This document shows positions 17,064-25,434 of a DNA stretch of 64,000 bases, piece after piece. A program made the translations under genes and the position numbers. Within the stretch, counting starts at the first letter, position 1. Every line of letters begins with the position of its first letter. A model generated the notes under the pieces. That model did no database searches. It saw nothing but the letters and a program-made list of their open reading frames with translations, and had not been told where the DNA came from. The DNA is from Actinomycetota bacterium (lineage in GTDB: Bacteria; Actinomycetota; Thermoleophilia; Gaiellales; Gaiellaceae), in assembly GCA_013816245.1 (NCBI GenBank), contig JACDEU010000001.1:170744-234743 (forward strand). Direction: 5' to 3'.

Positions 17064-19731
17064 ACTGTCCCCCGCCGTCGAGCTGGATACGGCACCCGAT
17101 CTGCTCTTGCGGCTGGTCTCCGACGTCGTCCTGCGCGACGGCTGGACGATGCGGCTTCGTCCACCCGAGAGTGCGGATGCACCCGCGTTGCTCGATTTCT
17201 TTCGCAGCCTCTCAGACCAGAGCCTCTACACGCGATTCCACGGACATCCATCCGTCGATGCGGAGCTCGGCAAGCCGGTGCTCGGTCCCGACTGGATCGA
17301 GCGGGGCGCTCTCGTCGGGACGAAGGAGAGCAAGATCGTGGCTCTTGCAAGTTACGTTCGGCTGCGCGACGCGCGCACCGCGGAGGTCGCCTTCGCGGTC
17401 GCAGACGAGTTGCAGGGCCGTGGGATCGCGACGCGACTGCTCGAGCGGCTGGGGTCTCTGGCCACGGCGACTGGAGTCGAAGAGTTCGTTGCAGACGTGC
17501 TTCCCGGCAACGCAGCCATGCTGCGTGTGTTCTCCGAGGCAGGCTTCGAGTCATCGCGGGTCCTGGACGAAGGGACCGTCGAGGTGAGGCTGGCGCTCGA
17601 GCCGACCACTGCGCTGGTCTCACGCGTGGATCAGCGGGACCACATTGGAGTGGCAGCGTCGCTCCGGCCGTTCTTCTCTCCGAGGACCGTGGCCGTGATC
17701 GGCGCGTCGGCGCATCCGGGCTCGATCGGCGGTGAGCTGTTTCGCAACATCCTTCGCGGTGAGTTCTCCGGCATCGCCTACCCGGTCAACCGTTCCGGCG
17801 AGCCCGTTGCCGGAGTTCGCTCTTACACCTCGGTCGCGGCGATCGGCGATGCGGTCGATCTCGCGATCCTGTGCTTGCCGGGAGTCGCGGTTCTCGATGC
17901 CGCAGCGGAGACTCTCAGTTCGGGCGTCCGCGCGATTTGCGTCATCTCCGCCGGCTTCGCCGAGACCGGCCCGGACGGCCGCAAGCGGCAGGACGAGCTC
18001 CTCGAGCTCGTTCGCGCGAGCGGTGCTCGCCTGCTAGGCCCGAATTGCCTTGGCATCGCCGTCGCTGCCTGCCGGCTCAATGCAACGTTCGGGCCCAAGT
18101 CGATCCCCGCGGGCAACGTCGGCTTCTCGTCCCAGAGCGGCGCGCTGGGGCTCGCGCTGCTCGAACGCGCTGCCGACCACGGACTGGGTCTTTCCGCATT
18201 CGTGTCGGTCGGCAACAAGGCGGATGTGTCGTCCAACGACTTGCTGGAGTACTGGGAGGACGACCCGAACACCGACGTCGTGCTTCTCTATCTCGAGTCG
18301 TTCGGAAATCCGCGTAAGTTCAGGCGTGCTGCTCGACGGGTTGCGCGCACCAAGCCGATCGTCGCCATGAAGGCGGGTCGCACGGCCTCGGGAGCTCGCG
18401 CGGCTAGTTCGCACACAGCTGCCTTGGCAGGGTCTGAGGCGGCGGTAGATGCGTTGTTTCAACAGGCAGGAGTCCTGCGAGTGGACACGCTCGAAGAGTT
18501 GCTGGACGTGACAGGGCTGCTCGCGACGCAGCCGCTGCCGCGTGGGAACCGGGTTGCGATCCTGACGAACGCCGGCGGGCTCGGCATCCTCTGTGCGGAC
18601 GCTTCTGAAACCGCCGGCCTCTCTCTGGCGGAGCTCTCGGCGGCGAGCGTCGATCGGCTTGCCGAGCTTCTTCCGAAGGAGGCGAGCGTCGCGAATCCGG
18701 TGGACATGCTCGGGTCTGCGGTCGCGGCGACGTACGGAAAGGCGTTGCCCGTGTTGTTGCGCGACCCTGGCGTCGACGCCGTCATCGTTCTTTTCGTCCC
18801 CCCGGTCGTGGCAGGCGCGGACGAAGTTGCCGCGGCCATCGTCCGTTCCGTCGAGGAAGCCGCGATCAGTGAGAAGCCGGTTCTCGCGTGCGTCATCAGT
18901 GCGGACGGAACTCCGGCTCAGTTGCTCTCAGGCGCCGTGGCGCCGTTCGCGTATCCCGAGTCCGCCGCGCGCGCGCTGGGTCGCGCCGCCGGGCGCGCTG
19001 CGTGGCTGAGGAGGCCACAAGGACGCGTCGCGGACCTGGAGGGCATCGACCGCAGCGCCGCGCGCGAGCTCGTGGCCGACACGGCCGAGCGGTGGCTCGA
19101 TCCGGCTGAGACTCGCCAACTGCTGTCGGCGTACGGATTGCCGCTCGTCGCCGAGCGCCGCGTCGGCTCGGTCGCCGAAGCCGTAGCCGCAGCGGCCGAC
19201 CTCGGCTACCCCGTTGTCCTGAAGACCGCGCAAGCCGGCGTCCACAAGACCGAGCAGGGAGGCGTTGCGCTCGACCTGCGCGCTGAAGATTCCGTTCGTG
19301 CTGCAGCCGATCGAATTGGCGCGCCCTTGCTAGTCCAGCAACTCGTCGTCGGTGGGGTCGAGCTCCTCGTCGGAGCGGTCCAGGACCCCGTCTTCGGTCC
19401 TCTGATCGCGCTTGGACCAGGGGGCACGCTGGCCGAGTTGATCGGAGATGCCGCATTTCGGATGACACCTCTTTCGGACGTCGACGCGAATGAGCTCGTG
19501 AGGACAGGGAAGGCCGGACGCCTGCTTGCAGGCTTCCGAGGCGCTCCGCCGGCACACCTTCCGGCTGTCGTCGATCTCCTGCTTCGCCTGTCCCAGTTGG
19601 CCGAGGACCTCCCCGAGCTCGCGGAGCTCGACCTCAATCCGGTGATCGCCGGACCGGATGGCTGCATCGTCGTCGACGCAAGGGTTCGCATCGCCCCACC
19701 CGCTCACGCATCGACCAGCAAGACCTGGTAG
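17050..19731 (+). CDS. GNAT acetyltransferase fused to NDP-forming acyl-CoA synthetase
   Basis: About 893 residues. A GNAT domain is N-terminal (RLRPPESADAPALL, VADELQGRGIATRLLERL), followed by a CoA-binding domain (VAVIGASAHPGSIGG), succinyl-CoA-ligase-like domains (GPNCLGI, SSQSGALG) and a C-terminal ATP-grasp domain (YPVVLKTAQAGVHKT, LDLNPVI). This GNAT-first order matches actinobacterial type II Pat protein lysine acetyltransferases. The His of SSHTAALAGSE (about residue 455), equivalent to the phosphorylated His of ADP-forming synthetases, is retained. The start is uncertain: TTG 17050 with AAGAGG just upstream, overlapping the dehydrogenase stop. Role: protein acylation control, or acyl-CoA interconversion if the His is active. 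Confidence 0.85.
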   Translation: MRSAELSPAVELDTAPDLLLRLVSDVVLRDGWTMRLRPPESADAPALLDFFRSLSDQSLYTRFHGHPSVDAELGKPVLGPDWIERGALVGTKESKIVALASYVRLRDARTAEVAFAVADELQGRGIATRLLERLGSLATATGVEEFVADVLPGNAAMLRVFSEAGFESSRVLDEGTVEVRLALEPTTALVSRVDQRDHIGVAASLRPFFSPRTVAVIGASAHPGSIGGELFRNILRGEFSGIAYPVNRSGEPVAGVRSYTSVAAIGDAVDLAILCLPGVAVLDAAAETLSSGVRAICVISAGFAETGPDGRKRQDELLELVRASGARLLGPNCLGIAVAACRLNATFGPKSIPAGNVGFSSQSGALGLALLERAADHGLGLSAFVSVGNKADVSSNDLLEYWEDDPNTDVVLLYLESFGNPRKFRRAARRVARTKPIVAMKAGRTASGARAASSHTAALAGSEAAVDALFQQAGVLRVDTLEELLDVTGLLATQPLPRGNRVAILTNAGGLGILCADASETAGLSLAELSAASVDRLAELLPKEASVANPVDMLGSAVAATYGKALPVLLRDPGVDAVIVLFVPPVVAGADEVAAAIVRSVEEAAISEKPVLACVISADGTPAQLLSGAVAPFAYPESAARALGRAAGRAAWLRRPQGRVADLEGIDRSAARELVADTAERWLDPAETRQLLSAYGLPLVAERRVGSVAEAVAAAADLGYPVVLKTAQAGVHKTEQGGVALDLRAEDSVRAAADRIGAPLLVQQLVVGGVELLVGAVQDPVFGPLIALGPGGTLAELIGDAAFRMTPLSDVDANELVRTGKAGRLLAGFRGAPPAHLPAVVDLLLRLSQLAEDLPELAELDLNPVIAGPDGCIVVDARVRIAPPAHASTSKTW

Positions 19732-19832
19732 ATCGGTCGAAGCTCCGTGGAAACCCGCAATGCGTTTGCCGCTGGCACGGATGTCGTGGGTCTGGGCGGT
19801 TTCTAGGCTGGGGAAACCGAGCCAAGGAGAAG

Positions 19833-21041
19833 ATGACCATGCCAGTCACGCACGAACGCCCACGCAGCAGTGGGCAAGTCAAAGCGTCAGTCGCGCACCA
19901 GAGCCCGCCTGCCTCGGACGGCATTATTCCGAGCGAGAACGGCGGCTATTGGGCGGCCTTTTCGCTTCTGCTGGGCATGCTCGTCGTGGTCCTCGGTTCT
20001 GTCGCCGTCTGGATGGGCTTCTCGGCGCACAGCGCTCGGCAGGATGCGAACAAGGCTGTGAAGGCCATTTCCGGCGGGGCCACGATGCCCGGGATGGACA
20101 TGTCCGGCGCGACGGGTGGTGGCCGCCAGAGCTTCGCGGGACTGGGGCCGGCCAACGCGGCCGTGCTGGCAAAGAAGCATGTCGCGATGAACGCAACTCT
20201 CCCACCCGCGCCTGCCGGCGCCGTAGCGCGCGTCAAGCTCGTCCTCGTTGACAAGACGATCGAAATCGCTCCGGGTGTGACGTACCGATCCTGGGCATTC
20301 GACGGAGGCGCGCCCGCACCGTTCATCCACGTGCGACAGGGTCAAAAGGTGGAGTTGACTCTGACCAACAAAGGTGTGATCCCACATTCCGTGGACTTCC
20401 ACGCGGCGCGCATCGCGCCGAACATCGCCTTCAAGGACGTTGCTCCCGGCGCCTCGATCCACTATTCCTTCGTGGCCAGCGACGCCGGCGTGTTCATGTT
20501 CCACTGCGGCACGAAACCAGTTCTCGCGCATATCGCGAATGGGATGTACGGCGCAATCATCGTCGAGCCGCGAATCCCACTCCCGCACGCCGACAAGAAT
20601 TACGTGCTCGTCGCAAGCGAGTGGTACCTGAACGCTTCAGGCTTTCCGAAGCCGGCCGGGCTCGACATGGCGAAGGCGCAACGTCAGGAGCCCGACTGGG
20701 TCAGCTGGAACGGCTATGCGGGCCAGTACGTCACGCATCCGTTGACTGCTAATCCCGGAGAGACGGTCCGCTTCTGGGTCGTCGACGCCGGGCCAAGCTT
20801 CGACACTGCGTTTCACGTCGTCGGAACGATTCTGGATCGCGCCTGGGTCAACGCCGACATGACTCAGTTTCAGCGGAATGTGCAGACGGCCGTCGTTCCG
20901 GCGGGTGGTGGCGGAGTGTTCGACGTCAAGATCGATCAACCGGGCCTCTATCCGTTCGTCAATCATTCATTCGCGAGCGTCGACCTGGGTCAGGTCGGGC
21001 TCCTGAACGTCGGCAACGTCAAGGGGACGATGTCTCACTAG
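19833..21041 (+). CDS. Membrane-anchored NirK-like copper nitrite reductase
   Basis: 402 residues. An N-terminal membrane helix (about 40-62) is followed by a Met-rich MPGMDMSG stretch and two cupredoxin domains. Type 1 copper ligands His185, Cys225, His233 and Met238 (PHSVDFH, FHCGTKP, AHIANGM) and type 2 ligands His190, His224 and His378 are in NirK order. Asp188 and His328 are positioned like the catalytic Asp and His. This favours nitrite reductase (NO-forming) or a close two-domain multicopper oxidase at the outer face of the membrane. The strong site AAGGAGA (19824-19830) suits the ATG at 19839 slightly better than 19833. It stands as a single gene with no nor or other nir gene near. 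Confidence 0.85.
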   Translation: MTMPVTHERPRSSGQVKASVAHQSPPASDGIIPSENGGYWAAFSLLLGMLVVVLGSVAVWMGFSAHSARQDANKAVKAISGGATMPGMDMSGATGGGRQSFAGLGPANAAVLAKKHVAMNATLPPAPAGAVARVKLVLVDKTIEIAPGVTYRSWAFDGGAPAPFIHVRQGQKVELTLTNKGVIPHSVDFHAARIAPNIAFKDVAPGASIHYSFVASDAGVFMFHCGTKPVLAHIANGMYGAIIVEPRIPLPHADKNYVLVASEWYLNASGFPKPAGLDMAKAQRQEPDWVSWNGYAGQYVTHPLTANPGETVRFWVVDAGPSFDTAFHVVGTILDRAWVNADMTQFQRNVQTAVVPAGGGGVFDVKIDQPGLYPFVNHSFASVDLGQVGLLNVGNVKGTMSH

Positions 21042-21079
21042 TCGAAAGTACGTGCCCGGCTGAAAGAATCGCCAGCCGA

Positions 21080-21781
21080 GTGCACGGTTCGCCGATAGCT
21101 CTGCTGTACGACATTCACGGGAACCTCGTCGCACTCGAGGCCGTGCTGGCGGATGCGCAGGAAGCCGGGGCGACGCCCTACGTGCTCGGTGGCGACTACG
21201 CATCGATGGGACCATGGCCACGCGAGACGGCGGAGCTGCTCGAGAACCTGCCAGCCATCGCTCGCATTCGCGGCAACGCCGACCGCTGGTTGTGCGAGAA
21301 GCCCGAGGCCCCCGAGATCGTTCAGGAGTTCCTGACGGCGGCTTTGACGGCAGCGCGTGAGTCTCTCGGCCCTGCTCTGGTCGACCGGCTCTACGGGTTG
21401 CCGGAGCAAGGAGAGCTCGACGGCATCCTCGTTTGCCATGGGTCGCCGCTCTCCGACGTCGAGAGCTTCGCCTTCGAAGCGCAGGAGGGCGAAGAACGCC
21501 TGCTCGCAGGAGAGTCCGATCGGACGATCCTGTTTGGCCACAGTCATCTGCAATTCGAGCGACCAGGCCCGAACGGAACGGTGCTCGTGAACCCAGGAAG
21601 CGTTGGCGCGCCCCTCGACCGCGACACGCGTGCGGCCTGGGCGCTCTACGAGAATGGCGACATCGCCTTTCGCAGAACGGAGTACGACGTGGAGCGGGCG
21701 GTTGCGCAGATGCGCTCCTACGGCGAATGGGCGGGGCCGATCGTCCAGCGAATCGAGCGTGGATTCGACTCGGAAACGTAA
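21080..21781 (+). CDS. Calcineurin-like metallophosphoesterase (YfcE/MJ0936 type)
   Basis: 233 residues from GTG 21080. Metal and active-site motifs appear in order: YDIHGN, GGDYAS, RGNADR, CHGSP and FGHSHLQFE, the compact YfcE-like family pattern. These enzymes hydrolyse phosphodiesters in vitro, often with Mn2+, and the biological substrate is unknown. Only 38 bases separate it from the copper protein, so co-transcription is possible. Confidence 0.88.
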   Translation: MHGSPIALLYDIHGNLVALEAVLADAQEAGATPYVLGGDYASMGPWPRETAELLENLPAIARIRGNADRWLCEKPEAPEIVQEFLTAALTAARESLGPALVDRLYGLPEQGELDGILVCHGSPLSDVESFAFEAQEGEERLLAGESDRTILFGHSHLQFERPGPNGTVLVNPGSVGAPLDRDTRAAWALYENGDIAFRRTEYDVERAVAQMRSYGEWAGPIVQRIERGFDSET

Positions 21782-21883
21782 GCTCGCCCTCGTGATGGCA
21801 TCGCGCGGCGATCAGCGCAAGAACGCCAGTGCGACCGCCGGCGCCGCGCGGATCGCAGCCGCCGCGCGTTCGCGGACGGACAG

Positions 21884-22080
21884 TTAGGCGGCCAGCGCGA
21901 GGCGCTGGTTGAAGCGCTCGATGCGACCGCCGCTCGCGAGCGCGAGTGCCTTGCCCGTATACGCGGGGTGGCAGTTCGAGCAGACGTCGGCTGAGACTCT
22001 GCAGTCGAGCGGGTGACAAACGTTGCTCCGCACGGGGAGCAGTTCACGTCGACGAGATACAGGGTGGGATGCTGTGTCAA
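21884..22080 (-). CDS. rpmE: Ribosomal protein bL31 (zinc form), -1 frameshift
   Basis: TTG 22080 follows a perfect AAGGAGGA. The first frame gives [20 protein letters not shown]; the next frame gives [16 protein letters not shown] followed by [10 protein letters not shown]. Joined, they are a normal bL31 of about 65 residues with both CxxC zinc pairs. A single base (probably g, giving GAG-GTC) is missing near 21997. Because every conserved residue is otherwise present, a sequence error is more likely than loss; a second rpmE copy elsewhere could also tolerate decay. It sits upstream of nothing obviously ribosomal. Confidence 0.85.
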
Positions 22081-22173
22081 AAGAGTCCTCCTTGTGTGAA
22101 AGGCGGCTTCGCGCAGAAGTCAACGCGCCGCTACACAGCCATAAACGCCCGGAGGTCCCGCGATGTTCCCTGC

Positions 22174-22500
22174 TCAGCGCGCTTGTTCTTCTTCGACGGT
22201 CCGCTCGGCCGTGGGCAGCGCTTCGAGGCGCTCATCGGGTATCGGCTTCCCGCTTTCGACAGAGAGGCCGTAAGTTCCGGCCGCGAGCCGTGCCTCCGCC
22301 CGCTCGACGGCGGCAAGCTCTTCGCGCAGATCGTCGGCGAAACCCTCGTCGAGCTCGTCCTGGTAGAGCTCGGTCGCCTGGTTCCCGGGATCTTCCTCGT
22401 CCGCCGGCTCACCGGTGTCCTCGTGCGCCCGCTGAGACAGCGCCTGCTCGATCCGCTTCCGCTCGGCGACCAGTAGCTGACGGGCTCGGTCCGGATCCAT
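22174..22500 (-). CDS. DksA/TraR-like protein without zinc-finger cysteines
   Basis: About 108 residues. An N-terminal helical hairpin is rich in Glu/Arg ([35 protein letters not shown]). The C-terminal pattern [23 protein letters not shown] aligns with the DksA/TraR zinc-finger consensus YGxCxxCGxPIPxERLEAxP, but both Cys are replaced (Ser/Glu) and the later pair is also absent. DksA-type proteins bind the RNA polymerase secondary channel; a zinc-less form may still fold. ATG 22500 overlaps the stop of the upstream DUF2630 gene by one base, so the two are translationally coupled. GTG 22503 is an alternative start. Confidence 0.8.
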   Translation of the reverse strand: MDPDRARQLLVAERKRIEQALSQRAHEDTGEPADEEDPGNQATELYQDELDEGFADDLREELAAVERAEARLAAGTYGLSVESGKPIPDERLEALPTAERTVEEEQAR

Positions 22501-22742
22501 CACTGGAGGTAGTTCTCGACGACGGATTCGTCACGCGCCTGAGCTGCGTCGGGGTCGAGCCGCTGCTCCTCCAGGGCACGTCGCTGGCGCAGGAGATCCC
22601 AGCATTTGTCGAGCGACACCTTGACCTCGGCAAGCTTCTTCCGGTCCGCTTCCACGTTCCCGCCGCGCGCTTCGTCTTCCCAGAGCCGTCGCTCTTCTGC
22701 AACGAGGGCCTCGATCGTCTCGTGAATCTGTGCGTCATCCAT
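22500..22742 (-). CDS. DUF2630 family protein
   Basis: 80 residues, all helical and charged, with the family signature MDDAQIHETIEALVAEE, RRLWEDEA and the highly conserved KCWDLLRQRRALEE. DUF2630 proteins are small actinobacterial proteins of unknown function. The ribosome site GGAGGAAGCCTG precedes ATG 22742. It forms a two-gene unit with the DksA-like gene downstream. Confidence 0.88.
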   Translation of the reverse strand: MDDAQIHETIEALVAEERRLWEDEARGGNVEADRKKLAEVKVSLDKCWDLLRQRRALEEQRLDPDAAQARDESVVENYLQ

Positions 22743-23110
22743 CAGGCTTCCTCCTCCAGATTGCGAGAGGGAGTAGTTAAGCAGTCATTCGAGCATGACC
22801 CGGGCAGCGCTCCTTCGAGCCGAACAAGGGCATGTGGTCGAAGCTAATGGATGAGCGGTGAATTTGAGAGGGCCTTGCGTGGACATGTTCTAATCGGCCC
22901 TCTGGTCAGGTTTGGGTTCGATCGGCTGAATAGCCGGAGGGGCGACGCTAAGACGCGCACCGACACCCCCACGAATCGTCAGTTGAAGGCGCTACGAACC
23001 AGGGGGACTCCCGCTTACGGGCCAACGGCTGCGGTTCACGGCAATCTTTCGCCCTGCCACATCCAGGAGATCGATGTCGAGGACATCCGCGAGCCGCACC
23101 AGGTAAATCA
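22743..23110. other. Intergenic region with no recognised gene
   Basis: About 370 bases between the start of the DUF2630 gene and the fabF remnant. A 119-codon frame on the plus strand (22851-23210) runs through it, but the product is compositionally odd (Arg-rich end), lacks a ribosome site and overlaps the remnant in a different frame. No RNA gene or repeat is visible. The promoter of the DUF2630/DksA-like pair should lie in its first 100 bases. Confidence 0.45.
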
Positions 23111-23416
23111 GCACTCAGCGAGGAGAAGGCGCGAGCGACGGAGGTCTCGTCGATCAAGGGTGCGCTCGGTCACTGCCTCGGCACTGCCGGAGCGGCCGAA
23201 GCAGCGCTAACCGTTCTCGCGCTCAGGGACAACATCGCGCCGCCGACGATCAACTACGAGAACTTCGACCCGAGCTGCGACCTCGACTACGTCCCGAACA
23301 AAGCGCGCCACGCCGAGCTAAAGATCGCGCCCAGCAACAGCTTCGGGTTCGGGGGCCACAACGCCGTCCTCCTCTTTCGCAGGTACGAAAACGAACGAGC
23401 GAAATGGAACGCATAA
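23111..23416 (+). pseudogene. fabF (beta-ketoacyl-ACP synthase II) 3' remnant
   Basis: The plus-strand frame reads [20 protein letters not shown], then [25 protein letters not shown] and [15 protein letters not shown] before TAA at 23414. This is the C-terminal 100 residues or so of FabF, with both active-site His (GHCLGTAGA and FGGHN). The N-terminal three quarters, including the nucleophilic Cys, is absent, and there is no start or ribosome site. Upstream sequence does not continue the similarity. It is therefore a displaced fragment, left by rearrangement or by misassembly. Confidence 0.85.
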
Positions 23417-23427
23417 CCGGAGATGCT

Positions 23428-23736
23428 TCAATGCCCATCGGCATTCAGCAACTGTTCCAGCGCACGCGACTCCGCTCGTCGAAGCGTGATTGTCTTTCGT
23501 TCTGAAAGCGCACGCGACAGGATCACTGCAAGGTCGTTGAGCGTCGTGGACGAGCCGGCTCTGGCAAGGGCTTCTGCATGCAGTTTTCGAACGATGGTCT
23601 CTTCGAGTGCGAGCTTCCGCCCGTTTAGGTCGAACTGGATCATCGCCGCAAAGAACCCCGCGAGGACGTTACCTCTATGAGCGCGTTGGCGCTCGCTCAA
23701 GTCTGTCCCACTGGCCCACGGCGGGCCGGCGATCAC
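23428..23736 (-). CDS. Small hypothetical protein
   Basis: 102 residues from GTG 23736. Composition is balanced and helical (GNVLAGFFAAMIQFDLNGRK, TLNDLAVILSRALSE), unlike the Arg/Ser-rich shadow frames nearby, which is the main reason to accept it. No domain, membrane segment or signal is recognised, and no clear ribosome site precedes the start; an internal Met (AAMIQFD) could be used instead. Third-codon GC looks lower than in neighbours, hinting at recent acquisition or weak selection. It converges with the fabF remnant. Confidence 0.45.
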   Translation of the reverse strand: MIAGPPWASGTDLSERQRAHRGNVLAGFFAAMIQFDLNGRKLALEETIVRKLHAEALARAGSSTTLNDLAVILSRALSERKTITLRRAESRALEQLLNADGH

Positions 23737-24094
23737 ATGCGGCGTTCGTTGTCGCTTGGCGAGCCCGGGCCCGAAGTCTGGGTCGGCGAGCCTTTGGCGG
23801 CGGCGACCGCGCCGCCGTAGAGTGGTGGGCGATCATCGTGATCGACGGGCAAGCAGAGTCCTTTGCCGCCACGGCCTGGCTGCGGTTTGGCGAACGGCGC
23901 TGTGGTCGAGGAGCACGACTACTTTCAATCAGCCCCAGGTCGAAGGGAGCCCTGACTGAACTGGGGCCACTGAGGCCCGCCTCCGAGTCGCCACTTTTTT
24001 GGCGCCCCCTGCCCTACGATTGCCGCCCGTGCCTCTTGCATGGGCGGATCCAGCCGTTGATACTGACGCCGGTCAGCGTCGAGGGGGCCGGAAC
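23737..24094. other. Intergenic region, no gene recognised
   Basis: About 360 bases. A 283-codon plus-strand frame crosses it but is Arg/Ser-rich and out of frame with the real membrane-protein gene. A short GGGCC/GGCCC stem lies near 23960 with a run of seven t at 23995-24001 some 25 bases later; this is too loose to call a terminator. GAGGGGG at 24081-24087 is the ribosome site of the next gene. Confidence 0.4.
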
Positions 24095-24649
24095 GTGCGG
24101 TGGTGGCTGCGTAGCGTTGCTGTTGGTTTTACGGTCGGCTTCGGCGTCGGTCTCGTTGTCGGCGGCACGCTGGGTCGGGTCTTCATGCGTCTTCTCTTTC
24201 TCGCCAGGGAGGACGCGCTCGGGTTCGAGACCGCGATGGGTGCGATCGTCGGTGAGTTCACGGGCAGCGGGACTGCGTCGATCTACGCCTTCGGGGCGAT
24301 TGCCGGTGTCGCTCTGGGGCTGGCCTACGCGGTCGGGCGCACGTTGTTGCCGTCCGGAACGCGTGTGCGGACGATCCTCTTCACGCTCGGCACGACGGCT
24401 TTCATGCTCGGCCAGATCGTTCGCGGCAACCGTGAGGACTTCTCGGTCCTGCCGGTGACGCTCAGCCTTGTCCTCATCGTCGGCTCGGTCGCACTTACGG
24501 CCGCACCCGTGCCTTTTCTTGTCGAGCGGCTCGCGCCCGATCGGATGCGCAGCCCCGGCCGAGCCGCACAGGGCGTCGTGCTGCTCGGCATGACCGGCTT
24601 CGCCGTGTTCGCGGTGACGGGGGTCGTGCTCGCCTACACCGCGGTGTAG
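24095..24649 (+). CDS. Multi-span membrane protein, function unknown
   Basis: GTG 24095 follows GAGGGGG at ideal spacing. A longer ATG start at 23999 is unlikely because its extra N-terminus is Pro/Asp-rich and lacks a ribosome site. About 184 residues with four to five hydrophobic helices containing Gly-rich patterns (GFTVGFGVGLVVGG, AFGAIAGVALGLAYAVG). The polar segment REDALGFETAMGAIVGEFTGSG lies between helices 1 and 2. No family is recognised. It is followed 9 bases later by another small membrane protein, probably co-transcribed. Confidence 0.75.
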   Translation: MRWWLRSVAVGFTVGFGVGLVVGGTLGRVFMRLLFLAREDALGFETAMGAIVGEFTGSGTASIYAFGAIAGVALGLAYAVGRTLLPSGTRVRTILFTLGTTAFMLGQIVRGNREDFSVLPVTLSLVLIVGSVALTAAPVPFLVERLAPDRMRSPGRAAQGVVLLGMTGFAVFAVTGVVLAYTAV

Positions 24650-24658
24650 TGTCGGCCG

Positions 24659-24994
24659 GTGCGGCGGGATCGGACTTCGCGAGCCACACGAGCCCTCGGG
24701 ATGACGGTCGGCGTTGTTTTCCTTGCGCTCGGCGTCGCTGAACTAGTCACGCATCTCGACGAGCCACTGTCCCTCTTCTTCTGGCTGCCCGCGCTGTGGG
24801 GCGGCGGTGCACTGGTACTCGTCGGAGTGTTTCGAGCGACCGTGCGCCCTTGGCTCTCTGACGGGCTCGTCATCATCGGCGCGTTTCTCGGACTCCTCGC
24901 GACCGCTTGGACGGTACTGATGCCGGTCCTCATACTCACGCTTGTCGTTCTTACGATTGTGCATGCGCGTCGTCAAGCACCGCCTCCAGCCTGA
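24659..24994 (+). CDS. Small three-helix membrane protein
   Basis: 111 residues from GTG 24659: a basic N-terminus (RRDRTSRATR), then three hydrophobic helices and a short basic tail (HARRQAPPPA). No family is recognised. The short spacing after the preceding membrane-protein gene suggests an operon. Confidence 0.7.
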   Translation: MRRDRTSRATRALGMTVGVVFLALGVAELVTHLDEPLSLFFWLPALWGGGALVLVGVFRATVRPWLSDGLVIIGAFLGLLATAWTVLMPVLILTLVVLTIVHARRQAPPPA

Positions 24995-25281
24995 TCAGGA
25001 CACATTCAGCACCCATTGACTAGCGTTCGGGGATATTCCCTAACACTCGCGCAGGGCAGGCCGCTACCACCTGAGCCGGTCTTAAAGGTCTGAAGCATCA
25101 AGGGACATTCCTGAAGCCTGGGCCAGGCCACGCTCGACACGTCGGTGCTCTGACAGGATCCCGGTCGAGCAGAACAGCTGTCCCCTTATCGCACTCAGAA
25201 GGTCGCAAGAGTCGACGCTCTAGGCTCGAACGCTTGCAGAATCGCTTGCACTCGACTCGAGGCGTTGGCAGCTGAGGGAAC
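24995..25281. other. Intergenic region, no gene recognised
   Basis: About 290 bases between the membrane-protein pair and the tRNA. Frames on the minus strand here are low-complexity, and one is the well-known spurious tRNA-Ala translation. No repeat or clear promoter is seen. Confidence 0.4.
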
Positions 25282-25307
25282 AAAAAGCTCCCAATGCAGC
25301 CGCTTTT
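25282..25307 (-). terminator. Possible tRNA-Ala terminator
   Basis: On the minus strand just after the tRNA, AAAAGC pairs with GCTTTT across a 13-nt loop and runs into TTTTTGTT. The stem is only six pairs, so this is a weak candidate. Confidence 0.35.
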
Positions 25308-25311
25308 CGAA

Positions 25312-25384
25312 TGGAGCGTACCGGGATCGAACCGGTGACCTCCGGCTTGCAAAGCCGGCGCTCTCCCAGCTGAGCTAACGCCCC
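25312..25384 (-). tRNA. tRNA-Ala (anticodon TGC)
   Basis: A 73-nt cloverleaf on the minus strand. The acceptor stem GGGGCGT/ACGCTCC carries the G3-U70 pair that identifies alanine tRNAs. The D-arm is GCTCAGCTGGGAGAGC, the anticodon stem CCGGC/GCCGG has loop TTTGCAA (anticodon TGC), and the T-arm is CCGGTTCGATCCCGG. The discriminator base is A; CCA is not encoded. Confidence 0.97.
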
Positions 25385-25434
25385 GAATGGCGCGCAGTGT
25401 AGCTTCGCCGCCGCTGCGGCTCCGATTCGAAACT

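Noticed and set aside
22851-23210. 119-codon ORF over the fabF remnant
   Set aside because: Its frame conflicts with the clearly conserved FabF residues and it ends in Arg-rich sequence.
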